DNA of 64,000 nucleotides, from contig NC_019738.1 of the NCBI RefSeq assembly GCF_000317515.1, forward strand, positions 4,056,001 to 4,120,000, given 5' to 3'. Position 1 is the first letter of the stretch. Each line of letters starts with the position of its first letter. This document shows positions 17,841 through 27,876 of this stretch, in pieces. The stretch is from Allocoleopsis franciscana PCC 7113 (GTDB lineage: Bacteria > Cyanobacteriota > Cyanobacteriia > Cyanobacteriales > Coleofasciculaceae). A program made the translations under genes and the position numbers. The notes below the pieces were generated by a model. That model saw nothing but the letters and a program-made list of their open reading frames with translations. It was not told where the DNA came from and did no database searches.

Positions 17841-20744
17841 TTAAAATTGACCTTTCAATGCGGGCACACAGCGCTCGCACAATAAAGGATGCTCTGATAG
17901 GGTACCAACGCGGGTGGAGTAATTCCAGCAGCGATCGCACTTTTCCCCGTCTGCTTTCACGACACCGACAGATAGCTTGTCCGACTCACTCTTGAACTCC
18001 GCTTTTTGGATGGCTTCGGGTGAGTCTAATAACTCCACCTGTGAAGCTAAAAACAAATAGCGTAGCTCATCTACTCGATCACCACTCAGACTATCCTGCG
18101 GATTGAGTGCTTCTAGCTGCTTTCGTAACTCTGGCTCAGAAACGTAGAGTAACACCTTCCCATCTAGGGAAGCACCAATCATCTTCTGTGCTCTTGCTTG
18201 CTCCATCACTTTGTTAACCTCAGTGCGGATGGTGCGTAATATTGTCCAAGATGCAGCGAGTTCTGGTTTTTTCCATTTGTCCTCTAACTTCACCCAACCC
18301 GCTTCAAACACCGATTTGTAGGGCGTTTTGTAGGGGAGATATTGCCAGATATCCTCTGCCAGGTGAGATAGCACCGGTGCGATCGCTCGTGCTAAATTCT
18401 CCAAAGCTACGACCATCACCGTCTGACAACTGCGACGGCGCGAAGAGTCGGGGGAACTGATGTAAAGTCGATCTTTGGCAATATCCAGATAGAAGTTGGA
18501 TAAGTCAACCACGCAGAAATTCTGTATCGTCTGGAAAAAGCGGAAGAACTGATAACTGTTAAAAGCCTCAGTAACTTCTTGGAAAACCTCCGTCATCCGG
18601 TGCAGCATATAACGGTCTAATTCCGGCAACTCCTCATAAGGCACCGTATGCTTTTCCGGATCGAAGTCATGTAAATTGCCCAACAAAAAACGGGCGGTAT
18701 TGCGAATCTTGCCCCTGACGTCTCCTAGCTGCTTGAGGATGGTTGTACTTAGGGGAATATCTGCCGAGTAGTCCACCGATGACACCCACAGGCGCAACAC
18801 ATCAGCCCCATAAGGCGGCATCGTTACCTTCTCTTTTTTCCCTTTTTTTTGGAGTTGAATTGTCCCGCCCTCAATCACCTCCATCGGATCGAACCCATTC
18901 CCCAGAGATTTACTCATCTTGCGCCCCTCTTCATCCACCGTAAAGCCGTGGGTTAAGACGGTTTTATATGGCGCACAGCCATTTGTGGCAACGCTGGTGA
19001 GCAAACTGGACTGGAACCAACCCCGATGTTGATCAGACCCTTCCAAATACAAGTCAGCCGGATAACGCAGTTCCTCACGTTGCTGGAGTACAGACGCCCA
19101 GGAAGAACCGGAGTCAAACCAGACATCCATCGTATCGGTGCCTTTGCGGTAGGACTTGCCATTATTGCGGTAGTTTTCGGGTAATAACTCTTCTACCGAT
19201 AGTTCCCACCAAGCATCCGAGCCTTTTTCTGCAATGATGGCTTGAACGTGTGCGATTGTCTCCTCGTTGAGCAGAGGTTCGTTGGTGGCTTCGTCGTAGA
19301 ACACAGGGATGGGAACACCCCAACTCCGTTGCCGAGAAATGCACCAATCGGAACGTTCTGCCACCATTGGCGTGATCCGGTTTTCCCCTTGAGCCGGAAT
19401 CCATTTTACCGATGCGATCGCTTTTAGCGCCTCATCCCGAAATCCCTCGACCGAAGCAAACCACTGTTCCGTTGCCCTAAAGATAGTTGGCTTCTTCGTG
19501 CGCCAATCATAGGGATATTTATGGAGATAAGGCTCCTCCTTCAGCAAGGAACCTGCTGCTTCCATGGCTTGGATAATGGCCTCATTGGCATCCTTGAGGA
19601 CATTTAACCCAGCAAACTTTCCAGCTTCTTGGGTAAAGTTACCTTTGTCATCCACGGGTGAGAGAATCGGCAAGCCATAGCGTTGACCCACCTGATAGTC
19701 TTCTTGACCGTGTCCTGGTGCCGTGTGTACCAATCCGGTACCCGATTCCGTGGTCACATAATCACCCCCAATCACCACCGGACTTTGGCGATCAAACAGT
19801 GGATGCTGATAGGTACTGTGTTCCAATGCTTTTCCTGGCATTGTGGCTTTCACCGTTAGCGGCGTTCCGAAGGTTTCAGACAGCCTTTCCACCAAATCTG
19901 CTGCCACAATCAGGTATTTGTACGGGCTTTCACTGCCAACCTGTACCACGGCATAATTGAGTTCTGGATTGACCGCAACAGCCAGGTTGCCGGGAAGCGT
20001 CCAAGGCGTTGTTGTCCAGATGGCAACACCCAAATCCGGCAAAAATGGCTCTAATACCTCTTTTACGCCTGCCGCTGGCTGAGTCATTCTAAAAGCGGCG
20101 TAGAGACTACGGGAAGTATGACCTTCCGGATATTCCAACTCCGCTTCTGCCAAGGCGGTTTGAGAACTCGGACTCCAGTGGACGGGCTTCAATCCTCGGT
20201 AGATGTAGCCCTTTAAGACCATCTGACCGAAGACACCAATCTGAGCCGCCTCGTATTCTGGGGTTAAGGTTAGGTAAGGATGCTCCCAGTCCCCCCAAAC
20301 GCCATAACGCTTAAAGCCTTGGCGTTGCTCATCGACAGCTTTGAGGGCAAAGTCACGTGCTTTGTGACGTAGTGTGAGTGGGGTCAAGTTTTGCCGTTCT
20401 TCGGACTTCATATTTTGCAGGACTTTCAGCTCAATCGGCAAGCCGTGACAGTCCCATCCGGGAACGTAGCGAACCTTGCGCCCTTGCAGCAGTTGATATT
20501 TGTTGATGATGTCTTTGAGGATTTTGTTGAGGGCATGACCCATGTGCAAGGAGCCATTGGCGTAGGGTGGCCCATCGTGCAAAATAAAAATCTCACCAGG
20601 GTTGTTCTGTGACAGTTGCTCGTAAATCTGGTGTTCTGCCCAAAACTGTTGCAGTTCGGGTTCGCGCTTGACAGCGTTCGCCCGCATATCAAATTTGGTC
20701 TGGGGAAGATTGACGGTATCTTTGTAAGATTTTGCTTCTGTCAC
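17841..20744 (-). CDS. ileS: Isoleucyl-tRNA synthetase
   Basis: A 967-residue class I synthetase that charges tRNA-Ile and edits misactivated valine. Visible are the HIGH-type site H67-M-G-H70 within GSLHMGHALNK, the editing domain (GTGLVHTAPGHGQEDYQVG, about 340-360), WCISRQRSWGVPIP, the KMSKS loop (GRKMSKSLGNG), the anticodon-binding helical domain, and a C-terminal zinc knuckle with C936, C939, C956 and C959. This is the bacterial short type. It is convergent with tRNA-fMet, and no T-box leader is seen. Confidence 0.98.
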   Translation of the reverse strand: MTEAKSYKDTVNLPQTKFDMRANAVKREPELQQFWAEHQIYEQLSQNNPGEIFILHDGPPYANGSLHMGHALNKILKDIINKYQLLQGRKVRYVPGWDCHGLPIELKVLQNMKSEERQNLTPLTLRHKARDFALKAVDEQRQGFKRYGVWGDWEHPYLTLTPEYEAAQIGVFGQMVLKGYIYRGLKPVHWSPSSQTALAEAELEYPEGHTSRSLYAAFRMTQPAAGVKEVLEPFLPDLGVAIWTTTPWTLPGNLAVAVNPELNYAVVQVGSESPYKYLIVAADLVERLSETFGTPLTVKATMPGKALEHSTYQHPLFDRQSPVVIGGDYVTTESGTGLVHTAPGHGQEDYQVGQRYGLPILSPVDDKGNFTQEAGKFAGLNVLKDANEAIIQAMEAAGSLLKEEPYLHKYPYDWRTKKPTIFRATEQWFASVEGFRDEALKAIASVKWIPAQGENRITPMVAERSDWCISRQRSWGVPIPVFYDEATNEPLLNEETIAHVQAIIAEKGSDAWWELSVEELLPENYRNNGKSYRKGTDTMDVWFDSGSSWASVLQQREELRYPADLYLEGSDQHRGWFQSSLLTSVATNGCAPYKTVLTHGFTVDEEGRKMSKSLGNGFDPMEVIEGGTIQLQKKGKKEKVTMPPYGADVLRLWVSSVDYSADIPLSTTILKQLGDVRGKIRNTARFLLGNLHDFDPEKHTVPYEELPELDRYMLHRMTEVFQEVTEAFNSYQFFRFFQTIQNFCVVDLSNFYLDIAKDRLYISSPDSSRRRSCQTVMVVALENLARAIAPVLSHLAEDIWQYLPYKTPYKSVFEAGWVKLEDKWKKPELAASWTILRTIRTEVNKVMEQARAQKMIGASLDGKVLLYVSEPELRKQLEALNPQDSLSGDRVDELRYLFLASQVELLDSPEAIQKAEFKSESDKLSVGVVKADGEKCDRCWNYSTRVGTLSEHPLLCERCVPALKGQF

Positions 20745-20900
20745 AGTCTGACGCTGAGATAGGTTGACTCGCTTTTAAGCCTATCCGAAAAGTGGCGTCG
20801 AGATTTGAAACCCAACATCAACAGAGGTGGAACGTCATGATCCATCAAGGATTTCTCGGATAGGCTCTTTTCCCATTATCTGTGAGAATTTAGGGGAACT

Positions 20901-21803
20901 TCAACTGAGCGTTGGCGGATTCTCTGGGTCGATGGGAACGCCTTCGATCGCAATATCCCCATCTGGAGGATTTTGTCTCATCATCGGGTCGCCATCACCA
21001 GGCGGTTCAGCAGGGGGTGCCAGTTCAACTTCGGGTGCAATGTCCTCAATGGGCGTTGCGGCGTCTACGCCAGAGTCTGCCGTGTTAGACATAGCCGATT
21101 CTTGGGCGGCTTTTACCCGTTCGGGTGCGGGGGGATTTGGTCGAACCAGTTCAGGAGACGCTGACATTTCGGCGTTATCTGCTGCTGGTTCATCCACTGG
21201 GGTTGGTGATGGGCTTACCTCTGTTGTCGCATTTTCCTGAATTGCTATCTCGGTTGAGGTATTTCTGGAGTCAATAATTGTTACAACCTTGGAGCTGTTT
21301 GGAGTATCTGCTGTATCTGTCGGTGCTGGGGCTGTCTCAGGAACCTGGGTCGTGGCTTGTCCTCCAGTCGCCTTGTTCTTATCTTTCGGTGTGTTTGCCG
21401 TTGTGGGTGAAGCGGACGAAGATGGGGCCGCCGATGGCTGTTTCTTTTGTAAACCGCTGACTTGCTGTTGCAGTTTTTGTCCCAATCCGGTGAATGAGAA
21501 CCCTTTAATTTTCTCTTGCACTTCTGGAGAAATGGGTGTTCTGCGTTCTGGGGAAGTCAGTTCTCGCCTTAAGGTCAGGGTTTGCCAGCCAAACCAACCT
21601 AACAGCGCTACACTTGCCGTCTGCCCTAAAAGAACGCCGCCGGTAATGCGTCCAGCACACACCCATAAGACTAAGGCGTAAAATAATCCAATGCCGCTCC
21701 AGATAAAATCTTCTTTGCGATGAACTTCTGGTAAAAAGAAGCCTGCCAGGTACATTCCCAGGCTACCAAGACCAATGACCAACGCCAGGACGTATGCCAA
21801 CAT
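20901..21803 (-). CDS. Ycf66 family protein with long low-complexity C terminus
   Basis: A 300-residue protein. The first 80 residues are the Ycf66 domain: four short hydrophobic segments, an LGSLGMYLAGFFLPEVHR turn and KEDFIWSGIGLFYALVLWVCAGRI. The family is conserved in cyanobacteria and some plastids, without a defined function. From about residue 110 onward the chain is Pro/Ala/Ser/Thr/Glu-rich with no predicted fold, probably an exposed disordered tail. It is minus-strand and upstream of ileS; the gap of 156 bases leaves co-transcription open. Confidence 0.85.
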   Translation of the reverse strand: MLAYVLALVIGLGSLGMYLAGFFLPEVHRKEDFIWSGIGLFYALVLWVCAGRITGGVLLGQTASVALLGWFGWQTLTLRRELTSPERRTPISPEVQEKIKGFSFTGLGQKLQQQVSGLQKKQPSAAPSSSASPTTANTPKDKNKATGGQATTQVPETAPAPTDTADTPNSSKVVTIIDSRNTSTEIAIQENATTEVSPSPTPVDEPAADNAEMSASPELVRPNPPAPERVKAAQESAMSNTADSGVDAATPIEDIAPEVELAPPAEPPGDGDPMMRQNPPDGDIAIEGVPIDPENPPTLS

Positions 21804-22084
21804 TTTGTGGGTACTCCTTACTCTGTGTCTCTAAATTTTGGCGTGAAAATGTAGATTTAAATACCAATTAGTTAATCTGCCGTTGCAGATCATGATGTCT
21901 TTGCTAATTCCAGCCAGTTATGCTAAAATTCCATCTTAAACCTATTTGAATAAGATAAAAGTTTCGTTAATCAATCAAAGGCAGACTTTTAATTTAATCT
22001 ATATCTTTACAGGGCTACTCCGGGGATCGAGATACTCTGAAGGCTGAGACAACCGTAATACTCAGAGTTCCGGAGAGAGTTCAG

Positions 22085-23533
22085 ATGACACAACCAAGTT
22101 TTGGTCTGATTGGTCTAGCCGTTATGGGCGAAAACCTTGCCCTGAATGTGGAGCGTAATGGTTTTCCAGTCAGTGTTTACAATCGTACCGCTGCCGTGAC
22201 TGAAAAGTTTATGGAAGAGCGGGCTAAGGGGAAGAACTTCACAGCGACTTACTCGATTGAAGAATTTGTCAAATCGTTGCAACGACCCCGCAAGATTCTA
22301 ATTATGGTGAAAGCGGGTGCGCCGGTTGATGCGGTGATTGCCCAGCTCAAGCCCTTCCTAGAGCAGGGAGACATGATCATTGACGGCGGTAACTCCTATT
22401 ATCCAGACACAGAGCGACGCACCCAAGAATTAGAGGCTGCTGGACTGGGATTTGTGGGCATGGGCGTCAGCGGTGGTGAAGAAGGAGCGCTGAATGGCCC
22501 AAGCTTAATGCCTGGGGGTACACAGCAGGCTTACGCAGAATTACAGCCCATTCTGACGAAAATAGCCGCTCAAGTAGATGATGGGCCTTGTGTTACCTAC
22601 ATCGGCGCTGGTGGTGCAGGTCACTACGTCAAGATGGTACACAACGGGATTGAATACGGCGATATGCAGCTCATTGCCGAAGCCTACGACCTGCTTAAGA
22701 ACACGTTGGGACTGGATCATCAGCAGATACACGAAGTTTTTACCGAGTGGAACACTACCGACGAACTCAACTCATTTTTGATTGAAATTACAGCGGATAT
22801 TTTCAGGTTCATTGACCCCGATACGAACTTACCTCTAGTCGATGTTATTCAAGATGCGGCGGGGCAAAAAGGGACGGGACGCTGGACAGTACAGAGTGCT
22901 TTAGAACTCGCTGTACCCATTCCCACCATGATTGCAGCCGTCAACGCTCGGATTATGTCTTTCTATAAAGAAGACCGGGTGGCAGCCTCAAAAGAGCTAC
23001 CAGGCCCGACAGGAAAGTATGAAGGGGATACTAAGGAATTTATCAACAAAATCCGCGATGCTCTCTATTGCTCAAAGATTTGTTCCTATGCTCAAGGCAT
23101 GGCGCTGTTGAGTAAAGCATCTAAAGATTTGAACTACAACCTGGCTTTAAGCGAAATTTCGCGGATTTGGAAAGGTGGTTGTATTATTCGCGCTGGGTTC
23201 CTGGATAAAATTAAGACCGCTTTCCGGGACGACGAAAATTTGCCCAACTTGTTGTTGGCTCCTGAATTTAAGCAAAGCATTTTGGATCGGCAAGAGGCTT
23301 GGCGAGATGTGCTGATAGTGGCGAATAAACTAGGAATTGCAGTTCCGGCGTTCAGTGCATCGTTGGATTATTTCGACAGCTACCGACGTGCTCGCCTGCC
23401 ACAAAACCTCACTCAAGCACAGCGTGACTACTTCGGTGCTCATACCTATGAACGTACTGATAAACCCGGTGCATTCCACACTGAATGGACAAAGGTTGCT
23501 GAAGAATCTCTCCAAACTGGCACCACCGATTAA
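22085..23533 (+). CDS. gnd: 6-phosphogluconate dehydrogenase, NADP-dependent, decarboxylating
   Basis: A 482-residue cytosolic enzyme of the oxidative pentose phosphate pathway that converts 6-phosphogluconate to ribulose 5-phosphate, CO2 and NADPH. The Rossmann motif GLIGLAVMGENLALN is at 8-22, with NRT at 33-35 for NADP 2'-phosphate recognition. The substrate loop is GVSGGEEGALNGPSLMPGG (127-145), and the catalytic K183, N187 and E190 lie in VKMVHNGIEYGD. The C-terminal helical domain ends at full length. It is monocistronic, with its own terminator. Confidence 0.98.
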   Translation: MTQPSFGLIGLAVMGENLALNVERNGFPVSVYNRTAAVTEKFMEERAKGKNFTATYSIEEFVKSLQRPRKILIMVKAGAPVDAVIAQLKPFLEQGDMIIDGGNSYYPDTERRTQELEAAGLGFVGMGVSGGEEGALNGPSLMPGGTQQAYAELQPILTKIAAQVDDGPCVTYIGAGGAGHYVKMVHNGIEYGDMQLIAEAYDLLKNTLGLDHQQIHEVFTEWNTTDELNSFLIEITADIFRFIDPDTNLPLVDVIQDAAGQKGTGRWTVQSALELAVPIPTMIAAVNARIMSFYKEDRVAASKELPGPTGKYEGDTKEFINKIRDALYCSKICSYAQGMALLSKASKDLNYNLALSEISRIWKGGCIIRAGFLDKIKTAFRDDENLPNLLLAPEFKQSILDRQEAWRDVLIVANKLGIAVPAFSASLDYFDSYRRARLPQNLTQAQRDYFGAHTYERTDKPGAFHTEWTKVAEESLQTGTTD

Positions 23534-23544
23534 TCGGGTTAATT

Positions 23545-23577
23545 CCGCTCATTTCTCAGTCAATTAGAGCGGTTTTT
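23545..23577 (+). terminator. Rho-independent terminator of gnd
   Basis: CCGCTC (23545-23550) pairs with GAGCGG (23567-23572) across a 16-base loop and is followed by TTTTTATT, 12 bases after the gnd stop codon. Confidence 0.75.
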
Positions 23578-23600
23578 ATTCGGGTAGAATATGGGTTTTT

Positions 23601-23629
23601 GTAGGGGTATGCTCAGAGCGTGCCCCTAC
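23601..23629. repeat. Long intergenic hairpin with GTAGGGG/CCCCTAC arms
   Basis: GTAGGGG (23601-23607) pairs with CCCCTAC (23623-23629), and inner GCTC/GAGC arms extend the stem almost to the tip. It shares the GTAGGGGCA theme with the hairpin near 17742, so both may belong to one dispersed palindromic family. Confidence 0.55.
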
Positions 23630-24137
23630 CCATAGTGTATGCAAATAACAATTCCAATCAGCATCAGTAAGTTAAAAATTAAGAAGTTATAATTCAAACC
23701 AGGAAAAGGACATCAACAGACCTTGTATTGATTAGAATTTAGCTGTGGTTCTGATTCCTGGAATTTTTCTTTAACCGTTTTTGTTGAGGCTCACGAACGG
23801 AAGAATAAGTCCCTCTGTGATTGGTCTTCGGTGGTGATTAGGATGGGAGTGTATTAGATGGTTCACAAATTATTCACATTGATCGACTAATTTTTAAGGT
23901 ATAGCCAGACCAATTTTTGGTTGAACCGTCATTTCTGGGTCTAGCTTTTGCTCTCGACGTGCGGAAATTGAAGCCGCTAATCAGCTACGAGACGTTCTTG
24001 CCTTCGCTGAGATAGCCTACAGTTCTCACGCACAAAGGTGGCTTATGCTTATCATCTCCATGACTTGGCGGTCTCAACTTTAAGGCTGGTTGTACTATCT
24101 GCCAAGAGTCTCCTTTTGATTGATAAGGAAAAGACCC
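23630..24137. other. Intergenic region downstream of gnd
   Basis: About 500 bases of A/T-rich sequence with no gene I can support on either strand. It contains the promoter region of the hypothetical gene starting at 24138. No RNA gene was recognised. Confidence 0.5.
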
Positions 24138-24575
24138 GTGAGCATGTGTTTAGCCAAAACCTATGATATTCACCTTGAATTAGCTGTAGATGTTTTTAAA
24201 AGTCAAAACCCAGCACTGATTATTTCTTTGAAAAACTTTCTTACTGTTTTACCTAATCCTCAATGTGTTGAAGATGTTTTGATGGCAGCAATTTACATGT
24301 TAGCTAAAACTGAGCCTGAGGCTTGTCGCTGGATTTTACGTAATTCTTATTATCTCAAGCCTGAAGTTGATTTAGTTGAATTTACGAGTAACTTAGCACT
24401 CACAAAGCTTCAAAATCAGGGATTTCTTTTGAATCAAGATTTTAACTTTGAACCCAATCGGCATCTACAAGTCACGGAACAAGCAAAAGCTGGATTGATG
24501 GTAGACAATTCAGACGGCGATCGCCTTCTTTTAGAAGAAATTTTACAAATTCGTGACTCAACACCCGCTTTATAA
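24138..24575 (+). CDS. Conserved hypothetical protein (145 aa)
   Basis: The start is set at the GTG at 24138 because AAGGA lies about 7 bases upstream; an ATG two codons later is the alternative. The sequence (MSMCLAKTYDIHLELAVDVF onward) is soluble, helical and Leu-rich, with one Cys-rich spot (EACRWILRN) and no membrane segment. The codon usage and composition look genuine. I cannot name a family or function, and the neighbours give no hint. Confidence 0.65.
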   Translation: MSMCLAKTYDIHLELAVDVFKSQNPALIISLKNFLTVLPNPQCVEDVLMAAIYMLAKTEPEACRWILRNSYYLKPEVDLVEFTSNLALTKLQNQGFLLNQDFNFEPNRHLQVTEQAKAGLMVDNSDGDRLLLEEILQIRDSTPAL

Positions 24576-24794
24576 GCGGACTACGGATTACAGCAATTTG
24601 TTACCCAAAAACCCATTCAAAAGATTTTAATATTTCCAAGATTTCATTCAATCATAGCCTTGGGTAGAAGAGTGATTGGACTTGAAGCGGTGTTAAAGGC
24701 GATCGCTGATTTGTCCTGCTTGTGAAACGTGACCTGTCATTGGCTCAAATCATCTAAACTTTAACTCTGTAACTCTGTACTAAAAGAGGTTAAA

Positions 24795-26054
24795 TTAGGG
24801 GGTATTAGTTTTGGTAGAGCTTCGGTAAAGTTTCCAGCGAGCGGCGGGTATCTCAATGGCATAATAAGTTATCGTTGCTAGTACACTTGATAAAACGAGT
24901 GTTCCTACGAGCTTAATCAAAAATACTTCGACCGGATGAATTGACGTGATAATCGTAGTAATTTTTGCCAGAATGGCTTGATGCCAAAGATAGACACCGT
25001 AAGAAAGAACTCCTCCAATCTCTAAGATTCTCACAGGATTTCTGACTATAGCATCCAAGGATAACTTTTCATTTTTATGAAAAGATTCATCATTACCACT
25101 TGACTCAAACAACCCAATGAAAAGCGAAGTTATTATTGCGGTTACGGCTGGATAAACAATGGACTCGCCAGGGCCGTGATAATAGTAGTAATAGGCAGTA
25201 AACAAAAAGAGAATTATTACTAGGGTAAAAGCAATTATCTTTTTGGCATGGCTTGATACATTGAAAACGAAGGGCTTTGTGAGTACATCCGTGCTTGGCT
25301 TTGGCTCATTACTTTTTTTACACTTCAGCCAAGCATTAACCAAAAAACCACACATAAAAACATCAATATTCGTCAGGAGGGGAGTATAAATATATTGAAT
25401 GTAGTTATCGTGAATTTCTTGAGTTTTAAAAATAACAGTAAAGCCTAATCGTAAGAGACAAACTAGCAAGAGAATAGCTCCAAATGAAAAAATAACTTGT
25501 TTCTGAGTTTGTAAACGATTTTTAAAACCGGCATAGATTAGAGGAACCACAAGATAAAACTGGAATTCTGTTGAGAGCGACCAGAAACTGCCACTAAATT
25601 CAATAGGAAGACTTTGATTGTAAGTAAAAGTAGATAAGCGAAATAAATATTCCCAGTTAGAAATTTGCAAAATCGGTGTATACACAAATACGGCTAAAAT
25701 GAAAATACTAAAGTAGTAGAGAGGAAAAATCCTCAAAATACGGTTTCGCCAAAAATTAAAAACACCTGTTCGATCAAGGGTATATCTTCCTGAATAAAAT
25801 ACTTTTCCCATCAAATAACCGGATAAACAAAAGAAAACTAAAACAGCGGCATAACCATGACCAAATAGTATCCAGCTAAAGTCATAGTTTTGATAACCGA
25901 TAAAATTTCTGGGAGGAGCAACATGATAAAAAACCACAACAAGACAAGCCAGCCCTCGAAGTGCAAGAAAAGGATCTAATTGATTCGCACAGTTGACTTT
26001 GGGGTAATGCATGATTGAACGCCACTGACGGTCTAATTGGAAATTTTTATTCAA
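24795..26054 (-). CDS. Acyltransferase 3 family membrane protein (OafA/YrhL type)
   Basis: A 419-residue integral membrane protein with about ten hydrophobic segments. The N-terminal RGLACLVVVFYHVAPPR carries the family's Arg and His (FYH, about residue 43). It is followed by FFCLSGYLMGKVFY, RILRIFPLYYFSIFIL and LSTEFQFYLVVPLIYAG. Such proteins transfer acetyl or other acyl groups to surface polysaccharides or lipids. The substrate here is unknown. The start may be at the internal Met at codon 15 (26012). It is divergent from the ATP-grasp gene. Confidence 0.88.
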   Translation of the reverse strand: MNKNFQLDRQWRSIMHYPKVNCANQLDPFLALRGLACLVVVFYHVAPPRNFIGYQNYDFSWILFGHGYAAVLVFFCLSGYLMGKVFYSGRYTLDRTGVFNFWRNRILRIFPLYYFSIFILAVFVYTPILQISNWEYLFRLSTFTYNQSLPIEFSGSFWSLSTEFQFYLVVPLIYAGFKNRLQTQKQVIFSFGAILLLVCLLRLGFTVIFKTQEIHDNYIQYIYTPLLTNIDVFMCGFLVNAWLKCKKSNEPKPSTDVLTKPFVFNVSSHAKKIIAFTLVIILFLFTAYYYYYHGPGESIVYPAVTAIITSLFIGLFESSGNDESFHKNEKLSLDAIVRNPVRILEIGGVLSYGVYLWHQAILAKITTIITSIHPVEVFLIKLVGTLVLSSVLATITYYAIEIPAARWKLYRSSTKTNTP

Positions 26055-26244
26055 TTGTCTTGAAAATCTAGGCTTTGAAGTTTAATATCTTCAATAAAAG
26101 GAGTTTAGTCAAGATTCATTGGCTACCCCATCTGAAAGACCGGTTTCTGGGCAAGATGAAGTACAACTTGATTGCGGTTTGTGAACCTGTTCCCCCGGTA
26201 ACCGTTAAGATTGCATTTATCAGGATTAAGGTGGGGTTGGGGCA

Positions 26245-27852
26245 ATGAAAACTTTAAATTCTTCTTCCTCTGCTTATGCAGAGCAATTTCGACATCTTCA
26301 GAATCAGTTGCGTGAGCGCTGGCATAGCGTTGACTTCTTCGACCAAGACGACCACGATATCTTGATTGTCCCTTCAGTCAGTATGGATCAGCGAGAACTC
26401 AAGAAGATTGAGGGCTGTCTGCATTACGAAGAACGGCTGTTGTTTTCTTTGATTCGTCTACGCAATCCGCGCACACGGTTAATTTACATTACGGCTGTGC
26501 CTCTGTCGCCGATTATCATTGATTATTATTTGCAGCTATTGCCGGGAATTCCTTTCTCCCATGCCCGCGATCGCTTACTGCTGCTTTCGACCTATGATGG
26601 CTCTCCCAAACCCCTCAGCCAAAAAATTTTAGAGCGTCCCCGATTAATTGAGCGGATTCGTCAAGCCCTTCGTCCTCAGAAGTCGTACATGGTTTGTTAT
26701 AACTCATCGGAGTTCGAGCGAGAGTTATCCGTAAAAGTTGGGATTCCGCTGCTAGCCCCAGATCCGGATTTGCTGTATTTGGGTACAAAAAGCGGCAGTC
26801 GGGAAATTTTTGCCGAAAGTGGTGTGCCTTATCCAGACGGCAGCAAGACGATGAAAACCGTCAGTGATCTGGTGGAAGCAGCGGCCGAGTTGTGGGAACG
26901 CCAACCATCCCTAAAGCGGATCGTGGTTAAACTCAATGAAGGCTTTTCCGGAGAGGGAAATGCCATCCTTGACTTGAGGAAAATACCACAGGTTGCTCCC
27001 GAAAAAGCCTCCCATGCCGAACGAGTAGCAACACTTCATGAGCGCATGGAATCCATGAGCTTTCAGGCAAAAAATGAGACGTGGGAGAATTTTGCCAGTC
27101 GTATTCCAGAGTTGGGGGCAATTGTTGAGGCATTTATTGAGGGGGAAGAAAAGCGATCGCCCAGCGTCCAGGGATATATTAGTCCCAGTGGCGAGGTTCA
27201 CATCCTCTCAACCCACGATCAGATTTTAGGTGGCCCAGACGGTCAGATTTATTTGGGTTGCAAGTTTCCTGGGGATGAAGCCTATCGCCTACTCTTGCAA
27301 GAGATGGGGCTGCGTGTGGGTCGGGTTTTGGCGGATAAGGGAGCAATTGAGCGCTACGGAGTTGATTTTGTTGCCGTTCATCAACCTGATAGTCCCGGTG
27401 CCCAATGGGATTTACAGGCGATTGAAATCAACTTACGCAAAGGTGGTACAACTCATCCATTTATGAGCCTTAAGTTTTTGACCAATGGTCGTTATGACCA
27501 GTCTACGGGTTTATTTTATAGCCACGAGGGTCGAGAAAAGTACTATATGGCAACTGACAATTTGCAAAAAGAGCGCTATCGAGGATTGATGCCCCAAGAT
27601 TTAATGGATATTATTGCCCATCACCGTTTGCACTTTGATAGTAGTACCAAAACGGGGAACGTGTTTCACCTGATGGGGTCACTTTCCGAGTTTGGTAAGC
27701 TGGGAGTAACCAGTATCGGGGATTCTCTACAACAAGCAGAAGATTTATATAACCAGGTGGTCAATGTCCTGGATGAAGAAACTAAGCCAAGCCTCAATCC
27801 TGCCCAGCATCCTTCCTATCCCAGCCCTCCCATTGCTTGGGGAACCATCTAG
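26245..27852 (+). CDS. ATP-grasp ligase, PGM1-like peptide ligase family
   Basis: A 535-residue protein with a two-part layout. Residues 1-170 form an alpha/beta preATP region (DILIVPSVSMDQRELKKIEG, CLHYEERLLFSLIRLRNP). Residues about 180-460 form an ATP-grasp fold: GTKSGSREIFAESGVPYPDG, RIVVKLNEGFSGEGNA (the phosphate-binding loop), GAIVEAFIEGEEKRSP, and metal-binding VDFVAVH then LQAIEINLRKGGTTHP. The C terminus is helical. It resembles cyanobacterial proteins annotated as PGM1-related peptide ligases, from the pheganomycin enzyme that joins an amino acid to a peptide. The substrate is unknown, and no precursor peptide gene was seen nearby. Confidence 0.8.
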   Translation: MKTLNSSSSAYAEQFRHLQNQLRERWHSVDFFDQDDHDILIVPSVSMDQRELKKIEGCLHYEERLLFSLIRLRNPRTRLIYITAVPLSPIIIDYYLQLLPGIPFSHARDRLLLLSTYDGSPKPLSQKILERPRLIERIRQALRPQKSYMVCYNSSEFERELSVKVGIPLLAPDPDLLYLGTKSGSREIFAESGVPYPDGSKTMKTVSDLVEAAAELWERQPSLKRIVVKLNEGFSGEGNAILDLRKIPQVAPEKASHAERVATLHERMESMSFQAKNETWENFASRIPELGAIVEAFIEGEEKRSPSVQGYISPSGEVHILSTHDQILGGPDGQIYLGCKFPGDEAYRLLLQEMGLRVGRVLADKGAIERYGVDFVAVHQPDSPGAQWDLQAIEINLRKGGTTHPFMSLKFLTNGRYDQSTGLFYSHEGREKYYMATDNLQKERYRGLMPQDLMDIIAHHRLHFDSSTKTGNVFHLMGSLSEFGKLGVTSIGDSLQQAEDLYNQVVNVLDEETKPSLNPAQHPSYPSPPIAWGTI

Positions 27853-27876
27853 AGTTTTTGGGTCATAGATTGGGGG

